Assembly: GCF_002216065.1 (NCBI RefSeq)
Contig: NZ_CP022282.1
Coordinates: forward strand, 3,906,001 to 3,970,000
Direction of reading: 5' to 3'
DNA from: Chryseobacterium sp. T16E-39
Lineage (GTDB): Bacteria; Bacteroidota; Bacteroidia; Flavobacteriales; Weeksellaceae
DNA length: 64,000 nucleotides
How positions within the stretch are numbered: the first letter of the stretch is position 1; every line of letters starts with the position of its first letter. Below the pieces are notes generated by a model, which saw only the letters and a program-made list of their open reading frames with translations, did no database searches and had not been told where the DNA came from. A program made the translations under genes and the position numbers. Shown in pieces: positions 1-8,676 of this stretch.

Positions 1-640
<640 letters not shown>

Positions 641-788
641 CTAATAAGGCGCACGAAAGTGCAGCAAGGTTACCTCTTTGTGATTGTTTTTATCGATTAA
701 AACAGACAAGAGATGTAAAGATAAGAGAAAAGAGACTAAAAGTCTCGTGTCTCGACTCTTAAAATCTCAAAGTCTTATATACCTTCTT

Positions 789-896
<108 letters not shown>

Positions 897-903
897 TTTA
901 TTT

Positions 904-942
904 AAAAGTCTCATACATTTATTTGTATGAGACTTTTTTTTT
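904..942 (+). terminator. Intrinsic terminator of the rRNA operon
   Basis: Perfect inverted repeat aaaagtctcatac / gtatgagactttt with an 8-nt loop, running into a tract of eight or more T, immediately after the 5S gene. This is a strong rho-independent terminator ending the rRNA operon. Confidence 0.93.
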
Positions 943-944
943 GG

Positions 945-1388
945 TACATACATTATCATTATCCATACATACCCAATCAATAATCAATAATTGATCAATC
1001 ATAAATGATCAATGATTAATGATAAAAGATAAGAGATAAGAGACAAGAGATAAATGTTGATTAATAGGTAACAGGAGTTATGAGTTATGAGTTATGAGTT
1101 ATGAGTGCGAAGTAATCTGTCATTATTGATCAATGCTCCCTTCTAATATATTCCTTACTACTACTACTACTACTACTGATTGCCTTATCACTAGAGGTGG
1201 GCTTTAGCCCGCCTTCAATAAAAAGTGCAAAAGCTTATTGGCTTTAGCCAAAACTTAGCTGTGGACATACAAAACTCTCAAATCTCCATTTTCAACTTTC
1301 AACTTTTCCTAATTGGATTACTTTAATGAATAAATATTATAGAACAAATCTTTTAATAACCTTTCAATTTAAGTTGTAACTTTATATT
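945..1388. repeat. Gene-free stretch with short tandem repeats and small palindromes
   Basis: No credible gene is seen between the rRNA terminator and the VWA gene. The stretch holds degenerate gataagaga/gagataaga repeats near 1021-1054, four tandem copies of gagttat at 1075-1102, seven TAC triplets at 1156-1176, and two small palindromes built on GGCTTTAGCC: ggtgggct-tta-gcccgcc at 1196-1213 and ttggctttagccaa at 1238-1252. The latter resemble short dispersed palindromes I associate with Chryseobacterium intergenic DNA; that is recollection, not a search. Confidence 0.7.
1377..1384 (+). promoter_or_regulatory. Possible -7 promoter element of the VWA gene
   Basis: TAACTTTA matches the Bacteroidota -7 consensus TAnnTTTG except for the last base. 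It sits 4 nt before the start codon at 1389, so a transcript from it would be leaderless or nearly so. No clear -33 TTG is seen. Confidence 0.4.
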
Positions 1389-2510
1389 ATGAAAGAGCAT
1401 ATTGTGAGAGGGTTCAGATTTGAAACTTATAAAGCTCCAGAACTATCAGTGTTTGATCGGTTGCTGGAAATCTTTACAGATTTGCTGACCCACACTTCAG
1501 GAGACTTTGATGAAGCGATAGATTGGCTTCGAATGCTGGATGATGAATACCAATTAACGACACCTGATTATACCATAGATGATTTTATCGAAGACCTTAA
1601 GAAGAAAGGATATATTCGTGAGGAAGTAGATCCTAGCGGAAATGGAACCGGTATAGGCTTGAGTGCAAAGATGGAACAAAATATCCGTAAGCAGGCTTTA
1701 AAGCAAATATTTGGAAATCTTGAGCGCAGTGGTAATGGAAATCACAAAACGAATAAAAGTGGGATTGGCGAAGACTCAATAGGAGAGTTTAGAAATTATA
1801 ATTTTGGTGATCCTGTAGAGAAAATTTCTATCACTGAAAGTCTTAGAAATGCACAGATCAATAATGGGATTGGTGATTTTCACCTTACAGAAGACGATCT
1901 CGTTGTAGAAGATAGCATTCATCAGTCTCAGATGAGTACCGTTTTAATGATTGATATAAGTCACAGTATGATTTTGTATGGGGAAGACAGGATCACACCC
2001 GCTAAAAAAGTGGCGATGGCTTTGGCGGAATTGATTACTACGCGCTATCCGAAAGATACTTTAGATATTATTGTTTTTGGAGATGATGCATGGCCGGTTA
2101 AGATTCAGGAGTTGCCATACTTGCAAGTTGGTCCCTATCATACCAATACCGTTGCAGGATTACAGTTGGCAATGGATATACTAAGAAGAAAACGGAATAC
2201 CAATAAGCAGATCTTCATGATCACAGATGGAAAACCAAGTTGTGTACGTCAGGCAGATGGTACTTACTATATGAATTCTTATGGTCTGGATGAATACGTT
2301 GTCCAAAAATGCTATAATATGGCAAGCCAGGCCAGAAGGTTACACATTCCAATTACCACTTTTATGATTGCGCAGGATCCTTATTTGCAACAATTCATAA
2401 GAGAATTTACAGAAGCTAATCAAGGAAAAGCCTTTTACACAGAACTTAATGGACTCGGTCAAATGATCTTTGAAGATTATGAAGCCAACCGCAAAAAAAG
2501 AATACGTTAA
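1389..2510 (+). CDS. VWA domain-containing protein paired with a MoxR-type ATPase
   Basis: A 373-residue cytoplasmic protein with no signal peptide. The C-terminal half (about 180-365) is a von Willebrand factor A domain: the metal-site motif DxSxS appears as DISHS and a later ITDGKPS supplies the threonine/aspartate loop. The N-terminal 170 residues are charged and helical and I do not recognise them. The gene lies 86 nt upstream of an AAA ATPase on the same strand. VWA/MoxR-ChlI pairs are known to act as chaperones that insert metals or assemble complexes, but the substrate here is unknown. It directly follows an rRNA operon with its repeats. Confidence 0.88.
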   Translation: MKEHIVRGFRFETYKAPELSVFDRLLEIFTDLLTHTSGDFDEAIDWLRMLDDEYQLTTPDYTIDDFIEDLKKKGYIREEVDPSGNGTGIGLSAKMEQNIRKQALKQIFGNLERSGNGNHKTNKSGIGEDSIGEFRNYNFGDPVEKISITESLRNAQINNGIGDFHLTEDDLVVEDSIHQSQMSTVLMIDISHSMILYGEDRITPAKKVAMALAELITTRYPKDTLDIIVFGDDAWPVKIQELPYLQVGPYHTNTVAGLQLAMDILRRKRNTNKQIFMITDGKPSCVRQADGTYYMNSYGLDEYVVQKCYNMASQARRLHIPITTFMIAQDPYLQQFIREFTEANQGKAFYTELNGLGQMIFEDYEANRKKRIR

Positions 2511-2596
2511 AAATTAAGTGTTGATATTTAATTATAGATAATTAAAAGGTCAACGAATTATTATTTCAAAAAGTTATAAATCAGATTTTAATTAAA

Positions 2597-4036
2597 ATGA
2601 CTGAAAAGCCAGATATAAAAACACTAGGTTCGTTAAAAGCAACAGGATATAAAGTAAAAAGTATCAAAGACGAATTAAGGGATAATTTAAGAAGTAAGAT
2701 TCTCAATAAAGAATCTGTATTTAAAGGAATTTTCGGATATGAAAATACAGTTATTCCTCAGCTAGAACAAGCCATTCTAAGTCGTCATAATATCAACTTA
2801 TTGGGTCTTCGGGGGCAAGCTAAAACCCGGTTGGCAAGGATGATGACGACGCTGTTGGATGAATGGATTCCTTTTATTGGAGGAAGTGAAATTAATGATG
2901 ATCCGTTCAATCCTATATCACGTTATGCTAAAGAGCTCATTGATGCAGAAGGAGATAATACTCCGATAGATTGGTTGCATCGTGATGAAAGATTTTTCGA
3001 GAAACTAGCAACGCCGGATGTTACAGTTGCGGACCTTATTGGTGATGTTGATCCTATCAAAGCAGCTAATCTGAAACTTTCATATGCAGATGACCGGGTG
3101 ATCCATTTCGGGATGATCCCCCGTGCGAATAGATGTATTTTTGTTATTAATGAATTACCGGATCTTCAAGCGAGAATCCAGGTGTCATTATTTAATATAT
3201 TACAGGAAGGTGATGTACAGATTCGTGGTTTCAAAGTTAGAATGCCTTTAGATATACAATTTGTCTTTACTGCTAACCCAGAAGACTATACGAACAGAGG
3301 AAGTATTGTGACTCCACTGAAAGATCGTATCGGATCGCAGATTCTTACGCACTATCCGGAAAATATACATGTCGCAAAGGAAATTACAAAATACGAATCC
3401 AGTATGGATGATCGTCAGGCAAGTACAGTGTATGTTCCTTCTTTAGCTAAGGATCTTTTGGAGCAGATTAGTTTTGAAGCACGGGATAGTGAATTTGTAG
3501 ATTCAAAAAGTGGTGTGAGTGCCCGTTTGAGTATTACAGCTTTTGAAAATTTGTTAAGTACCGCAGAGCGAAGATCTCTTTTAACAGGTCAGGAAAAAAC
3601 TTCCGTAAGATTAAGTGATTTTGTCGGAGTAATTCCAGCGATTACAGGAAAAGTTGAATTGGTATATGAGGGTGAACAGGAAGGTGCGGAAGCTGTGGCT
3701 CAGATGCTTATTGATAATGCTGTCAAGGCTTTATTTATATCTTATTTCCCGAAAGTTGAAAAATTGGAAAAGAGAGAAGTTGCAGGCCCGTTTCATCAAA
3801 TTACCGATTGGTTTTTGGATGATAATGGCTTTTTGGAAATTACGGATGAATCTCCAGATGCAGCCTATGCAAAAAATTTAAATAAGATAAGTCCGCTTGA
3901 TGCTATTATTAAGAAGTATCAGCCGGAAACGAAGAAGGAAGACCTTCTATTTATGAAAGAATTTATCCTTTGGGGACTTGCTGTCAATAAAAAACTGAAT
4001 AAGGAACGATTCAGGACGGGAGTATTCTTTTCATAA
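2597..4036 (+). CDS. MoxR/magnesium-chelatase-type AAA ATPase
   Basis: A 479-residue AAA+ ATPase of the ChlI/MoxR clade. The Walker A motif is GLRGQAKT near residue 70. The Walker B region is CIFVINELPDL near 178, with Asn where Asp is more usual, and a sensor-like FTANPEDY follows near 217. The protein is longer than a minimal MoxR (about 320 residues) because of a helical C-terminal extension. It forms a likely operon with the preceding VWA gene, as magnesium chelatase I and D subunits do. A true chlorophyll or cobalamin chelatase is unlikely because no partner genes are nearby; a general remodelling role is inferred. Confidence 0.88.
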   Translation: MTEKPDIKTLGSLKATGYKVKSIKDELRDNLRSKILNKESVFKGIFGYENTVIPQLEQAILSRHNINLLGLRGQAKTRLARMMTTLLDEWIPFIGGSEINDDPFNPISRYAKELIDAEGDNTPIDWLHRDERFFEKLATPDVTVADLIGDVDPIKAANLKLSYADDRVIHFGMIPRANRCIFVINELPDLQARIQVSLFNILQEGDVQIRGFKVRMPLDIQFVFTANPEDYTNRGSIVTPLKDRIGSQILTHYPENIHVAKEITKYESSMDDRQASTVYVPSLAKDLLEQISFEARDSEFVDSKSGVSARLSITAFENLLSTAERRSLLTGQEKTSVRLSDFVGVIPAITGKVELVYEGEQEGAEAVAQMLIDNAVKALFISYFPKVEKLEKREVAGPFHQITDWFLDDNGFLEITDESPDAAYAKNLNKISPLDAIIKKYQPETKKEDLLFMKEFILWGLAVNKKLNKERFRTGVFFS

Positions 4037-4065
4037 AAGGATAGGATTCATTTATATATCATAAA

Positions 4066-4100
4066 ATAAAAGGCTGGAGCACATATGCTCCAGCCTTTTA
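4066..4100. terminator. Bidirectional terminator between convergent genes
   Basis: Perfect stem aaaaggctggagc / gctccagcctttt around a 6-nt loop (acatat), with A-rich and T-rich flanks on both sides. It separates the + strand AAA ATPase gene from the - strand carboxylase gene and can end both. Confidence 0.88.
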
Positions 4101-4121
4101 TCATGCTGAACAAAATTGGTA

Positions 4122-5750
4122 TCAGACCTGAATTACTCCTAAATTGAATTTTTCGGTAATAGGGGAATGATTAGCAGCTTCAATTCCCATGGAAATCCAT
4201 TTTCGGGTATCTACAGGGTTAATGATTGCATCAGTCCATAATCTTGAAGCAGCGTAAGTTGCTTCAGTTTGCTTTTGATATCTTTTAGAAATAGTGTCTA
4301 AAATTTCGTCGTGCTCCTCTTCACTAATTTCTTTCCCTTGTTTTTTTAAGGTAGATTCCTGAATTTGAGCTAAAACTTTTGCAGCCTGTGATCCGCCCAT
4401 TACTGCAAGATCTGCCCATGGCCATGCGACAATTAATCTTGGATCATATGCCTTACCACACATTGCATAGTTTCCAGCTCCATAGGAATTTCCGGTAATA
4501 ATTGTAAATTTTGGAACTACAGAATTAGCTACAGCATTGACCATTTTAGCGCCATCTTTAATAATTCCCCCATGCTCAGATTTTGAACCTACCATAAATC
4601 CGGTAACGTCCTGTAAAAAGATTAAAGGAATTTTTCTTTGATTACAATTAGCAATAAACCTTGTTGCCTTATCAGCTGAATCCGAATAAATAACCCCACC
4701 GAACTGCATTTCTCCTTTACCGCTTTTTACCAGTTTTCTCTGGTTGGCAACGATTCCAACGGACCAGCCATCAATTCTGGCCGTAGCACAGACAATAGTC
4801 TTACCGTAGTCGGGTTTATATTCTTCAAATTCAGAATTATCAACCATACATTTTATAATATCTAATGTATCATACTGTTCAGCCCTTGAAGCTGGCATAA
4901 TACCAAAAATATTTTCAGGATTTTCTCTAGGTGGGAAACTTTCTATTCTATCAAAACCTGCTTTTTCAGTACTTCCGATAGATTTCATGATATTTTTAAT
5001 TCTGTCTAAAGCATCTTTGTCATCTTTGGCTTTATAGTCAGTAACTCCAGAAATAGAACAATGCGTTGTTGCTCCTCCCAGGGTTTCATTATCTATACTT
5101 TCCCCAATTGCTGCTTTCACAAGATAACTGCCGGCTAAGAAAATAGAACCTGTTTTATCAACGATCATTGCTTCATCACTCATAATAGGTAAATAGGCTC
5201 CTCCTGCTACACAACTCCCCATTACCGCAGAAATCTGGATAATTCCCATTGAGCTCATTTTAGCATTATTTCTGAAAATTCTGCCAAAATGCTCTTTATC
5301 AGGGAATATTTCATCCTGCATTGGAAGATAAACACCTGCAGAGTCTACCAGATAAATAATGGGAAGTTTATTTTCCATTGCAATTTCCTGGGCTCTAAGG
5401 TTTTTCTTTCCTGTAATGGGAAACCAGGCACCTGCTTTCACTGAAGCATCATTGGCTACAACAAGACATTGTCTGCCTGAAACGTATCCGATGACAACTA
5501 CAACTCCTCCTCCGGGGCATCCACCATGTTCAGGATACATTTCATAACCTGCAAAAGCTCCTACTTCTATGGAATCTGAATTTTTATCAAGAAGATAATC
5601 AATTCTTTCTCTTGCTGTCATTTTTCCTTCTTCACGTAACTTCTGAAGTTTTTTCTCTCCACCCCCCTTTTTTATTTCGGCAAGTAAACGATTTATTTCG
5701 GATAATTTTAATCTATTTTGATCTTCTCGTTTGTTGAATTCGATATCCAT
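4122..5750 (-). CDS. Acyl-CoA carboxylase beta subunit (methylcrotonyl-CoA carboxylase-like)
   Basis: A 542-residue carboxyltransferase subunit of biotin-dependent acyl-CoA carboxylases. It transfers CO2 from carboxybiotin to the acyl-CoA. The crotonase-like halves span about 30-290 and 300-540. FPDKEHFGRIFRNNAKMSS and the glycine-rich VMGSCVAGGAYLP (oxyanion site) resemble the methylcrotonyl-CoA (leucine breakdown) subunit more than propionyl-CoA carboxylase. The second-half GNSYGAGNYAMCGKAYDP is the matching oxyanion site. No biotin carboxylase or biotin-carrier gene lies beside it, so the alpha subunit must be elsewhere. Substrate assignment is from motif style only. Confidence 0.9.
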   Translation of the reverse strand: MDIEFNKREDQNRLKLSEINRLLAEIKKGGGEKKLQKLREEGKMTARERIDYLLDKNSDSIEVGAFAGYEMYPEHGGCPGGGVVVVIGYVSGRQCLVVANDASVKAGAWFPITGKKNLRAQEIAMENKLPIIYLVDSAGVYLPMQDEIFPDKEHFGRIFRNNAKMSSMGIIQISAVMGSCVAGGAYLPIMSDEAMIVDKTGSIFLAGSYLVKAAIGESIDNETLGGATTHCSISGVTDYKAKDDKDALDRIKNIMKSIGSTEKAGFDRIESFPPRENPENIFGIMPASRAEQYDTLDIIKCMVDNSEFEEYKPDYGKTIVCATARIDGWSVGIVANQRKLVKSGKGEMQFGGVIYSDSADKATRFIANCNQRKIPLIFLQDVTGFMVGSKSEHGGIIKDGAKMVNAVANSVVPKFTIITGNSYGAGNYAMCGKAYDPRLIVAWPWADLAVMGGSQAAKVLAQIQESTLKKQGKEISEEEHDEILDTISKRYQKQTEATYAASRLWTDAIINPVDTRKWISMGIEAANHSPITEKFNLGVIQV

Positions 5751-5870
5751 AAAATTTTAATTTTTTACGCCTAAAGATACTATTTTTAAAGAGAATATTA
5801 ATTGTAATAAAACACATGTTTAATACTTTGGTTTACAGAAAATTGTGAAATATTTAACAGGAAATTATTT

Positions 5871-5899
5871 TTGATTAATTGATATTTTTGCTAACTTTA
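5871..5899 (+). promoter_or_regulatory. Consensus Bacteroidota promoter of a short transcript
   Basis: TTG at 5871-5873, 18 nt of spacer, then TAACTTTA at 5892-5899, close to the TTG-N19-TAnnTTTG consensus. It points rightward into a gene-free stretch between two leftward genes, so it serves neither. The predicted start of transcription is near 5905. Confidence 0.6.
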
Positions 5900-5908
5900 C
5901 GTAAGAGT

Positions 5909-5950
5909 ATGAAGGAGGTTTTATTGCCTCTTGCAGTACTCTGTTCCTAG
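5909..5950 (+). CDS. Possible 13-residue micro-ORF
   Basis: ATG at 5909 to TAG at 5948 encodes MKEVLLPLAVLCS. It starts about 4 nt after the predicted transcription start, so it would be almost leaderless. The peptide is hydrophobic and ends Cys-Ser. No gene on the same strand follows before the terminator, so it is not an obvious attenuator leader. Translation is unproven; an ORF this short can arise by chance. Confidence 0.3.
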   Translation: MKEVLLPLAVLCS

Positions 5951-5979
5951 TTTATTTTTTTAATAGTTTATTATTTGAA

Positions 5980-6014
5980 AGCCCCGAAAATTGAATAAAT
6001 TTTCGGGGTTTTTT
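5980..6014 (+). terminator. Intrinsic terminator of the short transcript
   Basis: Stem gccccgaaaa / ttttcggggt around a 9-nt AT loop, followed by tttttt. The T tract is on the + strand only, which assigns it to the short rightward transcript rather than to the leftward GNAT gene. Confidence 0.85.
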
Positions 6015-6039
6015 ATTGCCATTTGTAATTGAAAATTAA

Positions 6040-6561
6040 CTAGTAATATTTTCTATATTCAACAATATTAAGATCTGTAATTGAATCTTTCTCCTTCTTA
6101 TATTTTTTAAATGGGCTAAAATCAAATTTTTCAGGAATTTTTCTGCTCGCTATATTGTCTTGATCTACAGGATATAAAATATACCTGAAAGTAAAATTAT
6201 CTTCTGCAAACTGAATTAGATTTTTTATAATTTCGGTTCCGAATCCTTTCCCATGAGCACTTTTTTTTAACCACAATCCAAGCTCAATGGATTCTTCTGT
6301 AATATTGTGAATACCACAGCATCCGATAAAATTTTTATTTAAGTCTAGTACGACCATTACCAAATCAGTGTTTTCTAATAAAGTTCTTTTTGACTCATTA
6401 ACAAAACTGATAATTTCATTTCTATTACCTTTAGGGTTAAAGGGCATATATCTGGTAATTTCACTAGTAAAATGTTGCAGGATATCATCTATATATAAGT
6501 CATCAACTGGCTGTAAAATTAGATGCCCTGTTTTGATTGTAATATTTTTATGTAATATCAT
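6040..6561 (-). CDS. GNAT family N-acetyltransferase (RimJ/RimL-like)
   Basis: A 173-residue acetyltransferase of the GNAT fold, which moves the acetyl group of acetyl-CoA to an amine. The order of segments fits the RimJ/RimL-type subgroup: an N-terminal strand (IKTGHLILQPV), a central IGCCGIH strand, and the acetyl-CoA-binding turn HGKGFGTEII near residue 115 in place of the classical Q/RxxGxG/A. The C-terminus has the common pattern of N-x-x-S followed by a lysine-rich segment. It stands alone between the short transcript and a divergent EamA gene. The acceptor is unknown. Confidence 0.82.
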   Translation of the reverse strand: MILHKNITIKTGHLILQPVDDLYIDDILQHFTSEITRYMPFNPKGNRNEIISFVNESKRTLLENTDLVMVVLDLNKNFIGCCGIHNITEESIELGLWLKKSAHGKGFGTEIIKNLIQFAEDNFTFRYILYPVDQDNIASRKIPEKFDFSPFKKYKKEKDSITDLNIVEYRKYY

Positions 6562-6632
6562 ATTTTAAAAGAGTATGGGTATTTTATCTCCTTGTTTGAC
6601 ATTATTTTTTTATTAAAGTAAATTTATATTTT

Positions 6633-6690
6633 TTGAAAGATTTATAAAAGCCTATTCGTAAATTTGCATCTTAAAAATTTAAAGGAGGTT
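6633..6690 (+). promoter_or_regulatory. Promoter and perfect Shine-Dalgarno sequence of the EamA gene
   Basis: TTG at 6633-6635 and a perfect TAnnTTTG (TAAATTTG) at 6659-6666, with a rather long 23-nt spacer. An A-rich leader then carries AAAGGAGGTT at 6681-6690, abutting ATG at 6691. This is complementary to the 16S tail over AAGGAGGT, which is rare in this phylum, and it decides the start codon. Confidence 0.65.
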
Positions 6691-7569
6691 ATGCATAAAT
6701 TAGCACTTTTCAGATTGCATTTGATTATTTTTTTATGGGGGTTTACAGCGATCTTAGGAAAATTAATTGATGCTAACGCTCAGGTTCTTGTATTTTACAG
6801 AATGTTGTTTGCTGCTATTTTCTTGTATGCCTATATCAGAATTTATAAGAAAGAAAGTATTAAAGTTTCAAAAAAAATATTTTTTCAATTAGCAGCTATT
6901 GGTACTGCTATGGCCGCCCATTGGTTTTGTTTTTTTTATTCTATAAAAGTTTCCAACGTTTCAATAGCTTTAAGTTGTTTATCATTATCTACTCTTTTTG
7001 CCTCGATATTAGAGCCTATTATTTTTAAAAGAAAAATTGATATTTCAGAGGTCATAATGGGAGTTGTAATTGTGGCTTGTATTCTTTTAATTTTCAAAAC
7101 AGAGTTTCAATATAAGGAAGGTATTCTTTTCGGGGTTTTATGTGCAATTTTTGGAACGATCTTTTCCGTTTTTAACGGTAAAATGTTTGGAAAGACAAGC
7201 TCCGGAAACATTATTTTTTACGAAATTTTCTGTGGTTGGTCCGTTTTGTTGATATTTTATCTGTTTTCCGGACAAATTTTTCAAATGAACGAAATAAACT
7301 ACAGGGATTTGGCGTTAATATGCTTGTTAGCAAGTGTTTTTACGGCTTTTCCAATGTTGGAATCTGTGAATCTGATGAAGTATATTTCTCCATTTACACT
7401 AATTTTAACAGTTAATTTAGAACCAGTTTACGGAATTATACTAGCTTTTTTTATCTTTGGCGAATCAGAGCATATGAGTTCAATATTTTATATTGCTTCA
7501 CTTGTGATGATACTGGCAATTATTGCTAATGGATTGATAAAAGCCAGGAAACAACAAAAAACTAATTAA
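6691..7569 (+). CDS. EamA family transporter (drug/metabolite exporter superfamily)
   Basis: A 292-residue inner-membrane protein with about ten hydrophobic segments in two EamA repeats (about 5-135 and 147-285), the usual DMT-superfamily length. Such proteins export amino acids or other metabolites; the substrate cannot be read from sequence. ATG 6691 is preferred over an in-frame TTG at 6664 because the promoter -7 element overlaps that TTG and a strong Shine-Dalgarno sequence precedes 6691. The PorV/PorQ-family gene starts 13 nt downstream and may be co-transcribed. Confidence 0.9.
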   Translation: MHKLALFRLHLIIFLWGFTAILGKLIDANAQVLVFYRMLFAAIFLYAYIRIYKKESIKVSKKIFFQLAAIGTAMAAHWFCFFYSIKVSNVSIALSCLSLSTLFASILEPIIFKRKIDISEVIMGVVIVACILLIFKTEFQYKEGILFGVLCAIFGTIFSVFNGKMFGKTSSGNIIFYEIFCGWSVLLIFYLFSGQIFQMNEINYRDLALICLLASVFTAFPMLESVNLMKYISPFTLILTVNLEPVYGIILAFFIFGESEHMSSIFYIASLVMILAIIANGLIKARKQQKTN

Positions 7570-7582
7570 GCATCAAATTTAT

Positions 7583-8665
7583 ATGATGAAAAAATACTTA
7601 TTATTTTTATTTTCCCTGTTATTTGGGATGTCTCAATCTCAGATCATCAGGAAATATTCCAACGAATTTCTCAATATTGGAGCTGGTGCAAGAGGATTGG
7701 CGATGGGAGGAGCGGTCATCTCAAATCAGGATGATGTTTATTCACCCATGTGGAACCCGGCAGGTTTGATGTCTATTGAAAGGGATTGGCAGGGGGCGGC
7801 TATGCACGCCGAGTATTTTGAGTCTATTGCAAAATATGATTACCTGGCCTATGCAAAGGTTTTGGAAGAAGGAGTTTTTGGAGTTTCAGTAGTAAGACTT
7901 GGTGTTGATAATATTTTGAATACTACCCAGTTGATTGATACGGAAGGAAACATTGATTACGATAAAATTACAAAATTCTCACAATCGGATTATGCGGCGA
8001 TTCTTTCTTACGCCTTTCATCCTGGTGGAAATACAAGGCTTGATGTGGGGGTAAATGCTAAAATAGTATATAGAAATGTAGGTAAATTTGCCAATGGATA
8101 TGGATTTGGATTTGATATCGGGGCAATCTATAAAGCAGATAATGGATGGAAATTTGGAGGAATGCTTCGTGACGCGACAACAACTGTTAACTTTTGGAGT
8201 ATCAATCAAAAAGAATTATCGACCATTGTGAATGGGGAAGAGTTTAACCCTGCTCCAAAGGATAAAATGGAACTTACGATGCCTAAGCTGAATGTGGGAG
8301 CAAGTAAAGTATTTGAAATTAACAGCAGTTTATACGTGTTACCTGAAGCCGGGATCAATGTAGATTTTGCAAAAACAGCAGCGCTTGTTTCAACGGACTT
8401 TGCAAGTATTACGCCTTACGCCGGTGCTGAATTAGGATATCAGAAAATGATCTTTGTAAGACTTGGGGTAAATCGTTTCCAGTCTATTACAGATATTGAA
8501 GATTTAAAAAGAAAAGTTTCCTTTCAGCCAAGTGCGGGTATAGGAATTAGATATAGAGGTCTTACTCTTGATTATGCCATTACCAACTCAGGAATTGGAG
8601 GATCTAATTTTTACTCCAACTTTTTCTCGCTTAAGCTGGATATGGGAACTTTTAGAAATGATTAA
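7583..8665 (+). CDS. PorV/PorQ family outer-membrane protein (probably PorV2-type)
   Basis: A 360-residue protein with a signal peptide (residues 1-19, ending SQS-Q) and beta-barrel character. The N-terminal motif NIGAGARGLAMGGA followed by SPMWNPAGL is the PorV/PorQ (FadL-like) hallmark. PorV carries T9SS cargo to the sortase PorU. This protein matches the PorV2-type branch rather than canonical PorV, whose gene usually sits beside porU, absent here. A possible second start codon (ATG ATG) makes little difference. A secreted partner gene follows after 11 nt. Confidence 0.8.
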   Translation: MMKKYLLFLFSLLFGMSQSQIIRKYSNEFLNIGAGARGLAMGGAVISNQDDVYSPMWNPAGLMSIERDWQGAAMHAEYFESIAKYDYLAYAKVLEEGVFGVSVVRLGVDNILNTTQLIDTEGNIDYDKITKFSQSDYAAILSYAFHPGGNTRLDVGVNAKIVYRNVGKFANGYGFGFDIGAIYKADNGWKFGGMLRDATTTVNFWSINQKELSTIVNGEEFNPAPKDKMELTMPKLNVGASKVFEINSSLYVLPEAGINVDFAKTAALVSTDFASITPYAGAELGYQKMIFVRLGVNRFQSITDIEDLKRKVSFQPSAGIGIRYRGLTLDYAITNSGIGGSNFYSNFFSLKLDMGTFRND

Positions 8666-8676
8666 AAAATAAAAAA

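Larger units (their letters stand above)
5904..6014 (+). ncRNA. Candidate small RNA or micro-ORF transcript of about 110 nt
   Basis: A promoter upstream and a strong terminator downstream bracket about 110 nt with no long ORF. The 5' part can fold: agagta (5904-5909) pairs with tactct (5937-5942), enclosing a hairpin gagg/cctc (5915-5918 with 5927-5930). It contains AAGGAGGT (5912-5919), a perfect complement of the 16S rRNA 3' tail. A 13-codon ORF (5909-5950, ATG to TAG) overlaps the fold. It may be an sRNA, a leader-peptide RNA or a ribosome-interacting RNA. I cannot match it to a named family. Confidence 0.5.

Noticed and set aside
1075..1176. Tandem gagttat and TAC repeats as a possible CRISPR or phase-variation array
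   Set aside because: Units are 3-7 bp without spacers, and no ORF contains them. They are simple sequence repeats in a gene-free stretch.
1389..4036. AAA/VWA pair as a phage-defence system
   Set aside because: No nuclease, toxin or defence gene is adjacent, and the surroundings are core genes. A general chaperone role is at least as likely.
5909..5950. Micro-ORF as a leader peptide attenuator
   Set aside because: No gene in the same direction follows; the terminator ends the transcript before the leftward GNAT gene. It stays only as a low-confidence ORF.
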